64,000 nucleotides of DNA, taken from Sorghum bicolor. Taxonomy: Eukaryota; Streptophyta; Magnoliopsida; Poales; Poaceae. Below the pieces are notes generated by a model. That model was not told the origin of the DNA. It searched no databases and saw nothing but the letters and a program-made list of their open reading frames with translations. A program made the translations under genes and the position numbers. The stretch is taken from contig NC_012878.2 in the NCBI RefSeq assembly GCF_000003195.3, positions 56,172,629-56,236,628 on the forward strand. The letters are read 5' to 3'. Shown here piece by piece: positions 21,019 to 33,285 of this stretch (position 1 is its first letter; the number at the start of each line of letters is the position of its first letter).

Positions 21019-24000
21019 AAAAAGGCGTGGGAAGCAAGTCTCTCCCCCGCGGCCACGCGCTCGTGCGTAAATGCGGTGTGGTCTGTGGTGTGGACGGCCC
21101 GACGGATAGGCATGGACCTCGCCTTCTCGCGGCTCGCGCGCGTGGTGGGAACGCGCCGGGCGTCTGCGGACTCTGCGGGTGATTAACGGACGAAGACGAA
21201 CCTTCGCAGTCCACTGTCCACCACCTCTTGTGTTTACCCTGCGCCCGTCAACTCCCGTTCCTCACAACGGAGGGTATTTCAACGCCCGTTCCTCACTCGT
21301 TCGCTGACAAGTTCTGGTCAAGTTCACGCAGTGTAGAGGAGAGAGTTCTACGAAACAGTGTGGAGTGCATCCACGGCGGTGTAAGGGGAGGTTGGTGTAC
21401 ACTGTTGTGTACTTTGGAGTTGCAACAGATAAGCCGTCGTGTCGATCCATGGTCCAAGTCAGCGCGTGCGCACCTGAAAGGCGCTGTTCATGCAGGCAGC
21501 CTGTGCGAGCGCTTTGCTCCGGGGCCCTGGGGTCCACGGTTGGTCGTTCCACACTCCTTTGTCTGTAGCGTTGTACAAGTCCACAGCAAAGCTATGACCT
21601 TGTTTAGTTCCTAGAAAAATTTTGTAAAATTTTTGTAAAATTTTGTTCGTCCGTGGCCGTGAACCATGCCGGTCGTCACTGCTTCCTTCCGCCTGAACCA
21701 CGCCGCCGTTAGAAGGATTAGCCTAGCCCGACGCCGCAACGCGGGCGGCCGAAACGGCAGCGCCTCCTCCCCGGACAGAAAAGGGAAGTCGGAAGTCAAA
21801 ACCCATCAGAACGGCCGATGGGTTTTGACCGAAATCCCGCCGAGAGTATGGATATGTCCTCAGCGGCGTCGGGAGAACGACACGAATACGCACCGTCCCG
21901 CGGCGGAATATTCCCGTGCATATGCACCCACCGCGGGTCCGCGGCGCAGCGGCACGTTCACGCAGACGCAAACGGACAGCAGGCGTCCGCCGCGCGGCTG
22001 CATATGCTGCTGCTGCGCGCGGCGGCGGCCGGGAGACTCATCAGCGCCGCGGAACGACGTGCGCGGCTGGGCTGCGGACGGCGCAGACGACACTGGCACA
22101 CGCGAGCGACGTGCGGACGGCGCAGGCCACGCCGGGCGGGCGCAGGCGCAGCGAGCGGCGTCGCGTGAGCGTGAGGGCGCGGCCAGGCGGTGGTGGTGGG
22201 GACTCCCGCGTCTCTGTGGCCCCCTCCCAGTGGCCCATGCCCTGCGCCGACCGAAAGCGGCGCGGTGGATGCGTGCGGCGTGCGCTTTGCGGCGCGGACG
22301 GGCCACAGAACGGTGGAGGGGGTGGGGGAGGGATGTGTGGATGGCCGGCTCGTGGCGTGCGGTGTGGTCGCGTCGGATGCGTTGCGTTGCTTTGCTTCCT
22401 TGGCCAGCGTGAGCTCAGCTCCACTAGTCCTCTCCAGCGGCTGCCCTTGCCCCTCGCCCCTTGCCCTGCCAGAGTGCGCCGTCGGCCCGCCCGGGGCCCC
22501 CCGCGCCTGGCTCTTCTCCTCCGCCGGCCACCTCGCTTGATTCTACGCCACTTCACTTCCATTTCCACCCACCCCAGCCAAGTAAGAATCCGAGCTTTTT
22601 GCCGTCGCCCGGCTACTTCCAGATCACCACCACCCGCAGATGGTATGGCCGGCCGCGCCGTTTCTGCCGGCATGGCCGTCCGATTAAAGAGATCGAACGA
22701 CCGTTCCGGAGTGGACGGCGGCGTGTCGGCGTTGCTTGGGAATTTGGGATCAACGCATTCGTACGTGCAGGGTGAATGATACTCTGCTGTCTACTTAGTT
22801 AGAATCCAGTGACCCAAGGTGTCACGGCACACGGATTATGGCCGCGCGCACACCGGTTATATATGCTTCGCTGCATTTTCACTTTTCACCACGAGCTGCG
22901 TCGTGAGTGCGCTGTCCATTGTCCACTGCCCCCGTGACGGCGGTGCCCGGCCGTGCCAGCAGCCAGCCTCTGAAACACTGGAAACGCGTCAGATCTGGCG
23001 ACGCGGGAATGGAGCTCGCGGCGGGTTTCATACGATTTGTGCACATGAACTTCGACTTTGTGGCGATCCGGAGACGCCTCCCTTTTGCAACGCCGAACTC
23101 TTGAGTTCGAAGGAGATCCACTCATCTTCTGTTAATTAATAAGTGGCACAGCCTAGACGCACATATACGTCAACCATCATCACGTTCTTTATTGAGGGTT
23201 TCTAAGACTTTTAAAAAAATGCCAACCCGTCCAATGATTGCACCGAAAACGAATCTTCCATGATTGAGCTCGGTACCATTGTTCCACTGCGCATTTCCGT
23301 GGCTTAATCCTTCTCCGCGCCAATGGCAGCCAGGGTATCAGGCTGCAAGGTGCAAGGCGAACGAATGGGATCCTTTTCGCTGGACCAGCTCCAGTTGTGA
23401 AGGCTGTACGCAGCAGGTCAACCATTTTGACGCCTCTCGATTGGTCTGTGTCCCAGGAAAAGAAAGTGCCGATGTACTTGCAAATCTTCTGCCGGTTGAC
23501 CGGTCGAAACGTCGCTGATGTGCAAGCATGAAAGGCCGGGGGCAGGCGACGCGGTTGATGAGCAGCGAGCGAACAAGGCGATACGGGATCGGAGGTCGTG
23601 CGTCCGGTCTGATCTCGCCGGACCGATGACCGATCGAGGAGATCTCCGTGCTGATAAGAGAGTGACGCCCACGAAGCCGGCCAAAAAGCGCGCGTACGGA
23701 GGTGATGCCTGAGTTGCCCCAAGCCTACCGTGAGACGACGTCGTAGTGCTCGCGGAGTGCCATGACTCATCCATCCATCCATATCGTTTGACTGCTTGCA
23801 CCCTGCACTGCTCATTGGTCTTGTAGTTGCTTGCAGAGCACAGGTTCAGTGGATCCGTGATGTTTCACTGAAGTATTGAACCCAGCATCAGTCTGCTGTT
23901 CGCTGCACCTGTGGTCAATCATCTCCTAGTTGCTTGCAAGAATTTCATGCAACGATTTGAGCTCAGATGTGGTTCTTTTTCCCATGTTTTTGTGTGGCAT

Positions 24001-25200
24001 TTCAGCAACAGGGAAGTGTAAAGATTGTGCTGCACTCCAGTACTAGCCAAAGGTGAGCTGACCGGTTATGATGCCTTTGAGGAATGTCAACCTAGTTGCT
24101 TGTCAATGGTGCGGGCAGTCGACGAAAAATGTCTGCGCACTTTGCTTTATGTTACGGATAGTTTATATATAGCAGGGTCAGCGGCCAAATTATTGTGATG
24201 AGTGGAGTGGAGTCAATATGTCCTTGCAAAAGTACCAAGGGACACTGAAAAGGGAGACTCAACTTTAGGAATGAAGCTGGCCAGTGGATGTTGTTGACTT
24301 GGAAAGGCTTGACGAACCCTGTAGTAGTTTATTCGATGAAGAAGTTGACGAACTGAAAAGGATGGGATTTGTTTATTTCATCGTCCCCCTTTTTAGGGTC
24401 CAGCACTGTATCGTCATATGTTATATCAATAATAAGATGAAGGGTATTATCTTATTGTTCCTGAAATGGATGGACATGAGATTGAGAAGCCTTTTGGGCT
24501 GGCCAACTCCACCAGATCACATCAAGTCTGGTCTGAACTCTGAAGTTTGATTCCTGCAATTGGCAGCTTGGCACTGGCCTTTGGCCCTTGGCGAACTGGT
24601 GTGCTTGTAGGATAAGGCTGTTAGTTGGCTAACCACTCGGCATCTCAACCTCCAGTGATCAAATGGTGGACTCGGCAGATGAGGACCGAGGCACTAAGCA
24701 CTGCAGCAGCAAGAAGCATCGTTGGTGGAAGCAGTTATAGTCTGCACTGCACGGTCCTGGTCTATACTCCATAGATTGTTAATAGTGCTAGTAGCTGAGA
24801 AACTATGGACAAATCGGCAAAAGAGCTGCTGTATAAATTTCTCCATGGAATTTCTACGAACACAATCTGTCAATCTTCTTTATTTTTTTATGAAAGAACA
24901 CACCATGTTTATATATCTTCTATTTTCTTGGTTAACAACACCCGCATCCCATAACTGCAACTCACACACCATCGGACCTTTTCAGACAGAGCCGAAATGG
25001 CCCAATGAGTACTGATCCAATGCGAAGCCCAGTAATGAATTGACCAGATGTGGCTTGCCATAACGAACCAAGTTGGGCTTTCCGCTTTCATCTGATCATT
25101 GGGCCTTACCTGTGCCGCAGAGTTTTATTTACTTTTTTTTGAAACTTTATTTACTTTTCTTTTTGCGAGAGTCCTGGTGATAAACGATATTTGTCGTTTC
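21019..25200. other. Long gene-free stretch, GC-rich to about 22.8 kb
   Basis: The block 21.66-22.78 kb is very GC-rich and open in many frames at once (up to 287 codons). None of these has a domain, and the composition explains them. A lone MITE end (GACCTTGTTTAGTTCC) is at 21598-21645. A 13 bp inverted repeat lies at 21795-21829. From 22.8 to 25.2 kb the DNA is mixed, with no recognisable gene. An unrecognised gene cannot be excluded. Confidence 0.4.
21795..21829. repeat. Perfect 13 bp inverted repeat with a 9-base loop
   Basis: GTCAAAACCCATC (21795-21807) and GATGGGTTTTGAC (21817-21829) are exact reverse complements. The motif sits at the edge of the GC-rich block. It may be an internal feature of an unrecognised transposon or a transcribed hairpin. 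Confidence 0.6.
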
Positions 25201-25330
25201 TTTTTTTTTTCTCGAATACGCAGGAGATCTGCGCATCATTTATATTAAGAAGAAGGAGTTTACAGTGCACCAACACGCAACAAGCGCGCTAGGTGGTCAA
25301 CAGCTGGACCGACCTAGCAACGAGTTGTGT
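25201..25330 (-). mobile_element. 3' end of a LINE-type retrotransposon
   Basis: Read on the minus strand, the sequence runs GATGCGCAGATCTCCTGCG, then TATTCGAG, then a poly(A) tract (T run 25201-25210). This layout is common at the 3' ends of grass LINEs. The 5' part is missing or too diverged to see, so the upstream limit is approximate. Confidence 0.5.
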
Positions 25331-25674
25331 CGTTTCTCCTGTCGAATACACTGCTGCAGCCTCGCAGAGTCGCAGACTATTCTGAGGGGCAGTTGCTCCA
25401 ACAACTTGCGCGCTTTCAAAATAGAACAACTCGACGATTGGCTGTTAGCTGCTAATGCATGTTTGTCAGTGTTTGCGCCGTGTGCGAGATAGCAACTGTA
25501 CTGTACACACTACTTAAGTAAAAGTAGTTCTTGTTTTCTTGCAGTCGCTGGGCGTCCATTGTCCCAGTCCGCGCTTAGGGGGCCAAGAGTTGACTTGCCC
25601 CGGCCCGTCCACACATGCATGACACATCACACGGCCACTAATAATCCAGCACTGTACTCCTCAGATCGATCGAG

Positions 25675-25680
25675 TATATA
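25675..25680 (+). promoter_or_regulatory. TATA box upstream of the candidate secreted protein
   Basis: TATATA in GAGTATATAGGC, about 120 bases before the ATG at 25794, a normal plant promoter-leader spacing. Confidence 0.45.
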
Positions 25681-25793
25681 GGCAATCCAGACCACACAAC
25701 CACGGTTCCTGAACTCCAACCTCCACAGGTCACAACCACACAAGAGAGAGACCCGGCCAGCCAGTCGTCTCGCACGGCCGCCATATATTCGCC

Positions 25794-26324
25794 ATGCAGA
25801 GCTCAGTTTCTCCCAAGCTTCTTCTCCTGGCGCTCCCTCTCCTGCTGATTTTTGGTCCGGTGCTCCAACTCCAAGCACGAGAGCTCGGTGCGCTTAATTA
25901 TTACGTGCACGCTGCACGCGGCGTTTGTTTGTTTCTTCTTTTGATGCCTTCCGATAACTGACCATAAACCTTCTATTGATCATCAGGTGGTTCGACACAA
26001 CAAGCGCGGCACGTCGGCGGCGGCTTGCCATCGGTGTTAGTGTTACCAAGCGGCGGCGGCGGCGGCGACGACGACGACGGTGCGGCCGTCGTCCCTCCGA
26101 AGCTCAACGCGCTGCCAGGCGTGAGCAGGCCGGGAGGGCTCGCGCCGCCGGCGCCGGCAAGAGCCATCGCAGGACGTCGACTCATCTCCCGGTGTGACCG
26201 GGAACCAGAAGGTGGCGCCGCCGTCTCCCGCGGGGAACACGCCGCCTCACTACCGCCGCTTGGGTCCGGCGGCGGACTTGTTCCGGGACGGCCTCGCTCG
26301 TGTTATGTGGTTGTTGCTACCTGA
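25794..26324 (+). CDS. Candidate small secreted protein, two exons
   Basis: Exon 1 (25794-25887) encodes MQSSVSPKLLLLALPLLLIF plus a short hydrophilic end (residues 21-31 run to QARELG), a textbook signal peptide. A G|GT donor and a CATCAG acceptor at 25986 join it in phase to exon 2 (25987-26324). The product is about 143 aa, with a glycine-aspartate run, a proline/alanine-rich middle and an arginine-rich end. No family is recognised: it does not fit CLE, CEP, RALF or IDA consensus motifs. In exon 2 an alternative frame after a possible extra acceptor at 26166-26173 would read SSPGVTGNQKVAPPSPAGNT, so the C-terminus is uncertain. It may be a peptide-hormone precursor or an orphan; the first exon is more certain than the second. 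Confidence 0.42.
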
Positions 26325-28583
26325 ACTGCTGCACAGACATCACATGAGTAGAATCCTGCTTGCATAGCTGCATGCAGTTGCAGGCGCGCGGTGGCCGGTG
26401 TGCCAGCAGAGCGAGCTCGGCACGTGCGTGCGCGGCAGGAGTTTGTATTAGGGCTTGTTTTGGCACGGCGCCGCCGCCACTGCTCCGGCTTGGACAGTAT
26501 GTATGGCGCACTGCAGTGTTTTTGATAAGTTGGCTCCGGGCTACACAACACATGTGCCGGTGCCAAACGAGCCCCTTGCGTATAGCGAATATCATGTTGC
26601 AAGTGTTGTCTTGTTTAAAGTGCCCGATCTCGACCATGGACATAATTTTTCAACTGTTTTGAATCTCTCTTATCTTGTTGCTAGGACTTTATGAGCAACA
26701 ATGGCGGAGCTGAGGAGGATCAATACTATGAACTACCAACATCGATCACATGCTAATGAATAAAAGTAATGCTAATATGTAGATTTAGCTGAAAAAAACA
26801 AAAGAAATACTCTAGTATTTTTCCCCACGCCTAGGACCATGGCCATATTGGCCCTAGGCTATACATGCATGGTAGGTGTTCGGCTCATCCTCATCCATGC
26901 ATGTGTTGGCTCCCTCCTGCTCCTCTAGCGGTTGTGGCCTTGATGAGCATGGATGGAGCTTGCAACGGTGATTGGCGCAGTGGCAATGAGCATGGGCGGA
27001 GCTAGCTTGCGGCAAAAATTACAGCATTGTGGTACCGTGAGGAGATGATGCATGTAGGAGTAAGCATTAAGCAGAGGCGATGCAATTTGAGATGAGGTAA
27101 GGATTAAGTAGAGATCTGGAGGAGGTGATCGAGAGGTAGGGGAGGGCCTAGTGGATGTCTTGTCACTCGAGCTCAACATATGAGTGAGAGGAGGAAGTTA
27201 GACCAAAGCAGAAGAAGAGGGCAGAATCTTCTGGTCACATGAGTTGGAAAAAAGAAAAGAACCAAAAAAAATAGAAGAGGAGAGGGAGGTCCTTCAATTG
27301 ATGAAAGTTGCGTGCATGGTATTGGATTTTAAAAACTCATATAGATTAATTGGGTGTCAAATTTTGAAGATATCACATAGATTTGGTCCGAATTCAATGA
27401 GGCACGCAGATCGAGTGCCAAATATTGAAATCTCTCCATCAACTTCCCAGTATATGGTTCACAATAGAGTCGATCATGGTTAAGACAGCCCAACTAAACA
27501 CTCCCTCTGTTTCCAGAATTATTTGTGTTTTAAACAATGACACAATACATTTAACTGGTTCTGAACATGATTTTGCAATGTAATTTATAAACATCAATAA
27601 ATATATATTTTCTAGGATTACTTCAAGACTAAAGTATACTTCTTCCATTTCTAAACTGTTGTTTTTTTAGTTTTGATCAAAGTCAAACTGTCAAACATTG
27701 TTAACTTTGCTATCAATTCTAGAAACTGATAGTTAAATATAGGAAAAATTAGTCTAAGATAAAGGTAGAACTATAACCTTTGTGAAAGGGATGGAGCATA
27801 TACTATCTTGGTATCTTGAAACAAAATATTTTCATAGTTATTTATACTCATATAGTTATAGTTATTTGACTTCAATTTTATACAAAACAACAAAAATATT
27901 TGATCTAGAGGTAGTATCCACTAGAATCACAAGCATTTATTTTGTTAATGAGAAATTTCCATCCATACTAATGTTAACAAGCAAAGTCTAAGAGTTTGCA
28001 TAGTTGCTGGACACTACGTGTGTGGTGACCCCACGGTTCTAAGGCGGCTCAAATCGGTGCCACAAGTGTGACATAAATACAACAAGAAATCAATTGACTT
28101 TTCCTATGGCTGCCGGACATTAGTGGGCAATCAAACAATGACTATTTTTGTGTGGGGTTGATGAAGTTTTGTTGTGGCGAACGCTGGCGGGCAACTAAAC
28201 AGCCCCAAACACCACCATCAAGGAGATAGCGATGTATATGATTCATGAATCTTCTGAAAAAAGTACACGCACTCCTCTTACCAGTTCTGAGAACGGGTGT
28301 GAAAGGAAAACCTAACGCATCCTTTTTCATGCTTAAACTATCCTTAACTCGCCTTCATTATGAGGTCATTCTTTAAACTGAAGAGGAGATAGCTGGAGGT
28401 CGGCAGCTTGCTGCCAATGCTTGGCCTACCTTGCAAAGTCATCGTGCCATCTGAACTGAATAAAATGTTGTTTGGGCTTAGGCTATGTTTAGTTGTGGTT
28501 TGTCCTTATTTGTAAATTGGAAGTCCAAGTCCAAAGAAGTTGACACATCACTTCGATTACAGCAGCCACAAATTGGACTATTA
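26325..28583. other. Intergenic, no gene seen
   Basis: AT-rich with short chance frames. Stowaway-like ends (CTCCCTCTGTTTCCAGAATT near 27497, and ACTTCTTCCATTTCTAAACTG near 27632 with GGGATGGAG near 27787) suggest one or two old MITEs whose boundaries cannot be fixed. Confidence 0.4.
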
Positions 28584-28773
28584 CCGTGTGTTTGGTTGGG
28601 GGTTGGATGGGTTGGGTTGGATACAACCCAGTTTTTGGAGACGAAGCTAACCTGTCTAGTGTTTGGTTGCACTTTTGCTTTTGGGGACGGAGCCAACCCG
28701 TTTCAGTGTTTGGGTGAACGATTGGGGACAGTGCGGCTCAGTGTTTGGTGGGAGTCAACCCGGTTGGAGCGGC

Positions 28774-29519
28774 CAGTAGCGGAGCCAGGATTTGAGTCTT
28801 GGGTATTCACTTGCTAGTGTCTGGTGAATCGTTATTTAGCTGTTGCCTCTAATCTTATGACTGACGTGCACCCTCATCAGTCTCCATGTAGACATAGCAT
28901 AGAGATAGCGTCATTTAGCTGTTGCCTCTAACCTTATGACCGACGTGCGCCCTCGCCAGCCGCCATGTAGGCATAGCATAGAGATAGAGGCCGCGCTCGC
29001 GTTGCACGTCCCGCGCTGCCAGGAGCTTAGGACACCGGGAACCAGCAGTGCCGCCACCACGTCATGCTTGGTCGGCTAGGGTTAGAGATGTAGGAATGAG
29101 GATTATGGAATTGCCTCCTACTCATGCCTCGTTCACTCACAAGAAAAAAATACTTTTATTATACATGTTGCCATGTGCATATTCTGATTTATCTCGAAAA
29201 AGAGTTTAGAAACAAGATATGATTTGTACTAATATTTGGTGGCATGAGTCAATATGTATGTGGTCTGAAGATAAATAATTAGGTTCTCTTTGCAGAAACA
29301 ACAAAATAAAATAATTTCAGTAATCGAGCTAACATAGAATCTGTGTGGAAAAATGAATATAAGGATAGATTAAAAAGAATGAAAGAAAATTTTTATTTGC
29401 TAAATATAGAAATGCTAATATATTTGATATACATATATATAAATATACCTATATACTCAGTGCATAAAAAAGTTGGGTATTCCTGGGAATACCAGGAATA
29501 CCCGGTGTATCCGCCCATG
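28774..29519. mobile_element. hAT-type non-autonomous element nested in the Tourist-like element
   Basis: It is flanked by a perfect 8 bp duplication GGAGCGGC (28766-28773 and 29520-29527). The ends are CAGTAGCGGAGCCAGG and, read inward from the right, CATGGGCGGATACACC, sharing CA and GCGGA. The 8 bp duplication and CA-type ends indicate a hAT element. Inside is a 79 bp tandem duplication (28834-28912, 28913-28988). No transposase frame was seen. Confidence 0.78.
28834..28988. repeat. 79 bp tandem duplication inside the hAT element
   Basis: Two head-to-tail copies beginning ATTTAGCTGTTGCCTCTAA and ending in CATAGCATAGAGATAG, with about ten substitutions between them. Confidence 0.75.
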
Positions 29520-29683
29520 GGAGCGGCTCCGTCCGCCAGATTTTAACGGACGAGTCCAACCCGCATCTGAGAGGAATATTCCACTCTAGAGTCAACTCAA
29601 CCCTCACATCCTTCAACCAAACAGCCACGGGAACAGTTCGCTCCGACTCGACTCGCCCCGCTCTCCAACCAAACACACGGTTA

Positions 29684-30924
29684 GAGACCATGAAGATTCA
29701 ATAATCAAGAGTGAATCGACCAAGGCCTGTTCTTACTTCTCCACAGGCCTCCCTACTAGTGTAACAGTGTGACCGGCTCTACAGCAGGTACCCAAGGACG
29801 GTTCAAAGTTCAAACCCCCCATGACCGCTGCAGAGACGGAGCCAAAATTCAAAGGAAAGCAAACAGGCAAATCTTTGGCTATCTCTCTGGATTCGCGGTC
29901 CTTTTTCCCGTTTCCTGAGACACCCACGATTAAAGCAAAGCAGCTGCCGGCAGGCAGGCAGAGGAGGAGACAGAGCCAAGCAAAGCCGTCTCTGACTCTG
30001 TGACTGTGCGTGTGTGCTGCTCGGTCATCACACACAGCGCAAGCGCAGACGAGAGACAGAGTACAGACACCGTGCATGCGCGCATGCTCCGCGTTCAAAG
30101 ACAGGCCAGGCAAACAAACCGGAAAGAGGAGCTTCTTTCGCTACGACTACGTGGTCCTGAAACAGTGAGATATATACTATGAACCATGTCCATGCATGCA
30201 AGCCAATGGTGCACGGACAGGCACGGTCGGTCGTCGTGGCCATGCTTGTGTGAGCTGTAGAGCATTGGAACTGCCATCGGCCATCGCACAGAGCAGCCTG
30301 AGAGATTTCAGTGATGGATGGAGCCATATGGAGAGACAAGGAGCTGAGGAGAGGGAGCTAACACTAACAGCAGCGGCAACCGGCAATACAATCAGCAACG
30401 CTAAACAATCTTGAACCCAGAACATTTCAGTTCAGGCCTCAGGGGCTCAGGGCAGCCAACGAAGATTCTCTTATCTCTGGCAGGTGGTCCCCCATGCCAT
30501 GATGGGTCTTCCTCCGTCTGGTGATTGCTGATGTGACACGATGGTGTGCTTTGCAGTCGCATCCGCTTGATAAGACTGACATCCGGCTCAAAGCAGTCCG
30601 CTAGTCCAACAACACTTGCAGTTCCAGACAGACAGAGGAGAGAGTAGTGTGCCTTGGTAGCAAGCAAGCATACAAAGCAGTACAGTACTGTGCAGGCCGG
30701 AGAAAAAGCAGAAATAATAGCTGACAGCCAGCCATTGCTGCCTTCCGTTCCTTTGGCTCCTTTCCTTTGCGTACAGAGCTACCAGTGCCTCCGCTCTCCC
30801 TCTCTCCTCCTCCCTCCTCTCAGCTTCCTCCCATTTCTCCTCAGCGCGGCTTCTTCTCCGAGTTCGTTGCTCCTTTGGAAGCCCGGCCAGGGCGGCTCGG
30901 CTGCAAGGAGAGACGACGGCGGCA
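29684..30924. other. Intergenic, promoter and leader region toward 30925
   Basis: No ORF with a domain was seen. The last ~160 bases before 30925 are rich in CT runs (CCTCCGCTCTCCCTCTCTCC), typical of a grass 5' UTR, and run into the candidate first exon. Confidence 0.4.
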
Positions 30925-31010
30925 ATGGCGATGGTGGACAAGGGAGGCGACGCCTCCGAGTTGGCCCCGGACATCCATGGATTCGGGGAGATCACCAGGA
31001 TGAGCAGCAG
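30925..31010 (+). CDS. Candidate first coding exon of an unidentified gene
   Basis: The ATG at 30925 follows a CT-rich leader and encodes 28 residues (MAMVDKGGDASELAPDIHGF, then GEITRMSS). A clean AG|GTCAGT donor follows at 31011. The exon ends in phase 2. No downstream exon could be recognised in the next ~4.5 kb before the PDCD5 gene, which runs on the other strand. Either the rest is in small exons missed by eye, or this is the stub of a gene disrupted by transposons or deletion. The peptide is not assigned to a family. Confidence 0.35.
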
Positions 31011-31657
31011 GTCAGTTACTTGCTCGTCCTGCTTCTGTCATGCAGTTGCAAATATTCGTTTGCTTTTCATCATGGCGTGAAGGGAGAAAAAGGGCAGTAG
31101 GAAAGGATATGCATGGAGCTATGATTTGCCTGTGAGTTCTTTAGAACAAATTAAAGGTTTGAATGTGCATATGTAGAATCAGTTGCATCCTTTTCTTTTT
31201 CTTGTGATAATAATGCTGAATGTACTAGCTAGGGTTAGCTAGATTTGTTTCCTGCATTGTATCAACACATTCACAAGGCAGCAGATGCATCTTAATAAAT
31301 GTAAATAAAAAGAACAAGGTAGGAGATGCTTGCATGGCTAGAGTAGATGTTGATGATTCTTGGTTTCTGAAGCCCTTGGCTAGCACTTATACAACTGCTG
31401 TTTTGACAAAAGGAAAAGTTGAGTCATTGAGTGCAAAGTGTTGATTTATGAAGGAAATAGTTTAGGACACAATCCCTAGCTAGCATCCAAAAACACTACT
31501 ACTCAACTGAAGTGGCTAGGGATTTAAGTTTCAAATACATGTAGCTGTGAATTTGACCGTTTAATTTCATCTACTTGCCCTGTCCCTGTGCCTGATATAC
31601 AACATCACAATGAGTACATTTGTGGATCTTTTTCTAGTAACTTCCCTTTAGTCAGTA
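31011..31657. other. Intron or intergenic, no coding seen
   Basis: AT-rich DNA after the 31011 donor, with no recognisable exon. Confidence 0.35.
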
Positions 31658-31894
31658 GGCCTTGTTTAGATGTGAATACTTTTTGTATTTCGCTACTATA
31701 GCATTTTTGTTTGTTAGTGACAAATATTGTCTAATCATAAATTAACTAGAGTCAAAACATTCGTCTCGCGATTTACAGACAAACTGTATAATTAGTTTTT
31801 GTTTTCGTCTATATTTAATGCTTTAGGTATGTGCCGCAAGATTCGATGTGATGGAGAATCTTGAAAACTTTTTGGTTTTTGAGGCAAACAAGCC
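31658..31894 (+). mobile_element. MITE, GGCCTTGTTTAG family
   Basis: About 237 bp from GGCCTTGTTTAGATGTG to GGCAAACAAGCC, with the usual interior. Flanking triplets GTA and TAA do not match, so the copy is old or its ends have changed. Confidence 0.8.
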
Positions 31895-33285
31895 TAAATG
31901 GAACACAAAGACCTTTTTTTTTTGGTTGTTGTTGAGATGAACATTGCACAAGAGTAGAGCAGCACTGTACTCTGGTCTACTCCGTAGTAGAGCATGCATT
32001 GGTCTCTGCTGGAGTGCCTGGCGTGTGTTGCATTGATGCCTTGCTGCCGTACGGACTACAGAGTGCCCATAAATTCGTTCAGTTGTGTCATGTGTGCTAA
32101 GATTTGTGTGGGCCAATTGGGCCTTAATGGCAACCGAACCAATTGCCTTTGCCTTTTCTCCTGTTACACGATCTGCACGTCCTACATATGGACCTTCCTG
32201 TTTGGTCCTTTGCCGTGCAATCAATATCAGCAATCATATCATATCGTTGCAAAGGGCAAAGGCGCAAGTGCAGTGGTACGAGTACGTGCCTCTCTCTCTG
32301 CCTGCCGCCCCACTCGGCTGTGATTTGACCACACTATTTTAAGATTGGAAAATAGCTTAAATTTCTAGCATATTTAGTTGTCTGAAAGGCTATGACTAAA
32401 AATACTGCTAAAAATATTATTCACGGATTTATTATGAGAAAAAGATCATTATTGAACACTACTAAAATGGTGGAGTTCTCCTAGTGTTTTTAGTTAGTAA
32501 TAAAACATTACCACTAGTCAAACACTAGGGAATCATCATTAGGAGACATTTACTAGGGAAAGTTTATACTAAATTTTAAATGCTAAAACACTAAGAGAAC
32601 TCCATATTACTAGGAGAAATTGAAAAATCTGGTTGTGGAATGACCGAAAGATTTGTCAGATAAGATCAAACAAACGTTTACATTTCTAACGTGTGTTCGA
32701 CGATTGATGTTAGTGCTACTCCCTCCGTCTCTCATAAATAGATACTCTCTCTGTCCCTTATTGATTGTTGTTATGGAGTACTCTAACTTTGTCCATGTTC
32801 AGAGCTTTTGTTGTGCACCTCGACCCTCCCACTCTCCACATTCATAGACTCTATGTTGTACGTCCATAAAAAGATAGAGGAAGTACAATATTATTATAAA
32901 AATATATTTAATGATCTATCTCAAATGAATAAATTATGTAACATAGATATTAGTATGAATTAGTCTGTTAGTTCGTGCTGGTGCCTAGTCTGCCACTGCC
33001 CATCTGTACTGAATTCAATTGAAGGCCCAAGCAGTTTTGTTAACAGTCCTGTCAGTGCTTAAAATACGCTAGATAGGTCCATTGTCATTTCCACGTTGTT
33101 ACTATTGTGGTCGAAACGAAATGATCGTCGTTGAGCGTTGAAAGTCACCAGTTTGGCCCATTGTCGTTAAAAATCTGTTGTTTTACCATTCAACGATCCT
33201 AGTTAGTAAAATTTATATCTTTATTTTTTATGTTTTTCTTTTTGATTTACAATCTTGTGCCCTCTCATTCCGTCATTCGATTTAG
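31895..33285. other. Intergenic, possible old Stowaway remnant
   Basis: No gene. CTCCCTCCGTCTCTCATAAA at about 32720 resembles a Stowaway end, with a possible partner GATAGAGGAAGTA near 32873, but the interior is interrupted and no confident element is called. Confidence 0.35.

Larger units (their letters stand above)
28584..29680. mobile_element. Tourist-like (PIF/Harbinger-type) element with an insertion inside
   Basis: Terminal inverted repeats CCGTGTGTTTGGTTGG (28584) and CCAACCAAACACACGG (ends 29680) are flanked on both sides by TTA (28581-28583 and 29681-29683). Together these are the mark of a PIF/Harbinger-type, Tourist-like insertion. The span is 1097 bp, but 746 bp plus an 8 bp duplication belong to a later hAT insertion, so the original element was about 343 bp. 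It has no coding capacity. Confidence 0.85.

Noticed and set aside
22041..22673. 210-codon minus-strand ORF
   Set aside because: GC-driven open frame overlapping several others; no recognisable protein.
21666..22779. Long overlapping ORFs in the GC-rich block
   Set aside because: Open in several frames on both strands at once, arginine-rich, no domain; best explained by GC content.
32720..32885. Possible Stowaway element
   Set aside because: Left end resembles CTCCCTCCGT, but the interior is broken and no TA-flanked right end is convincing.
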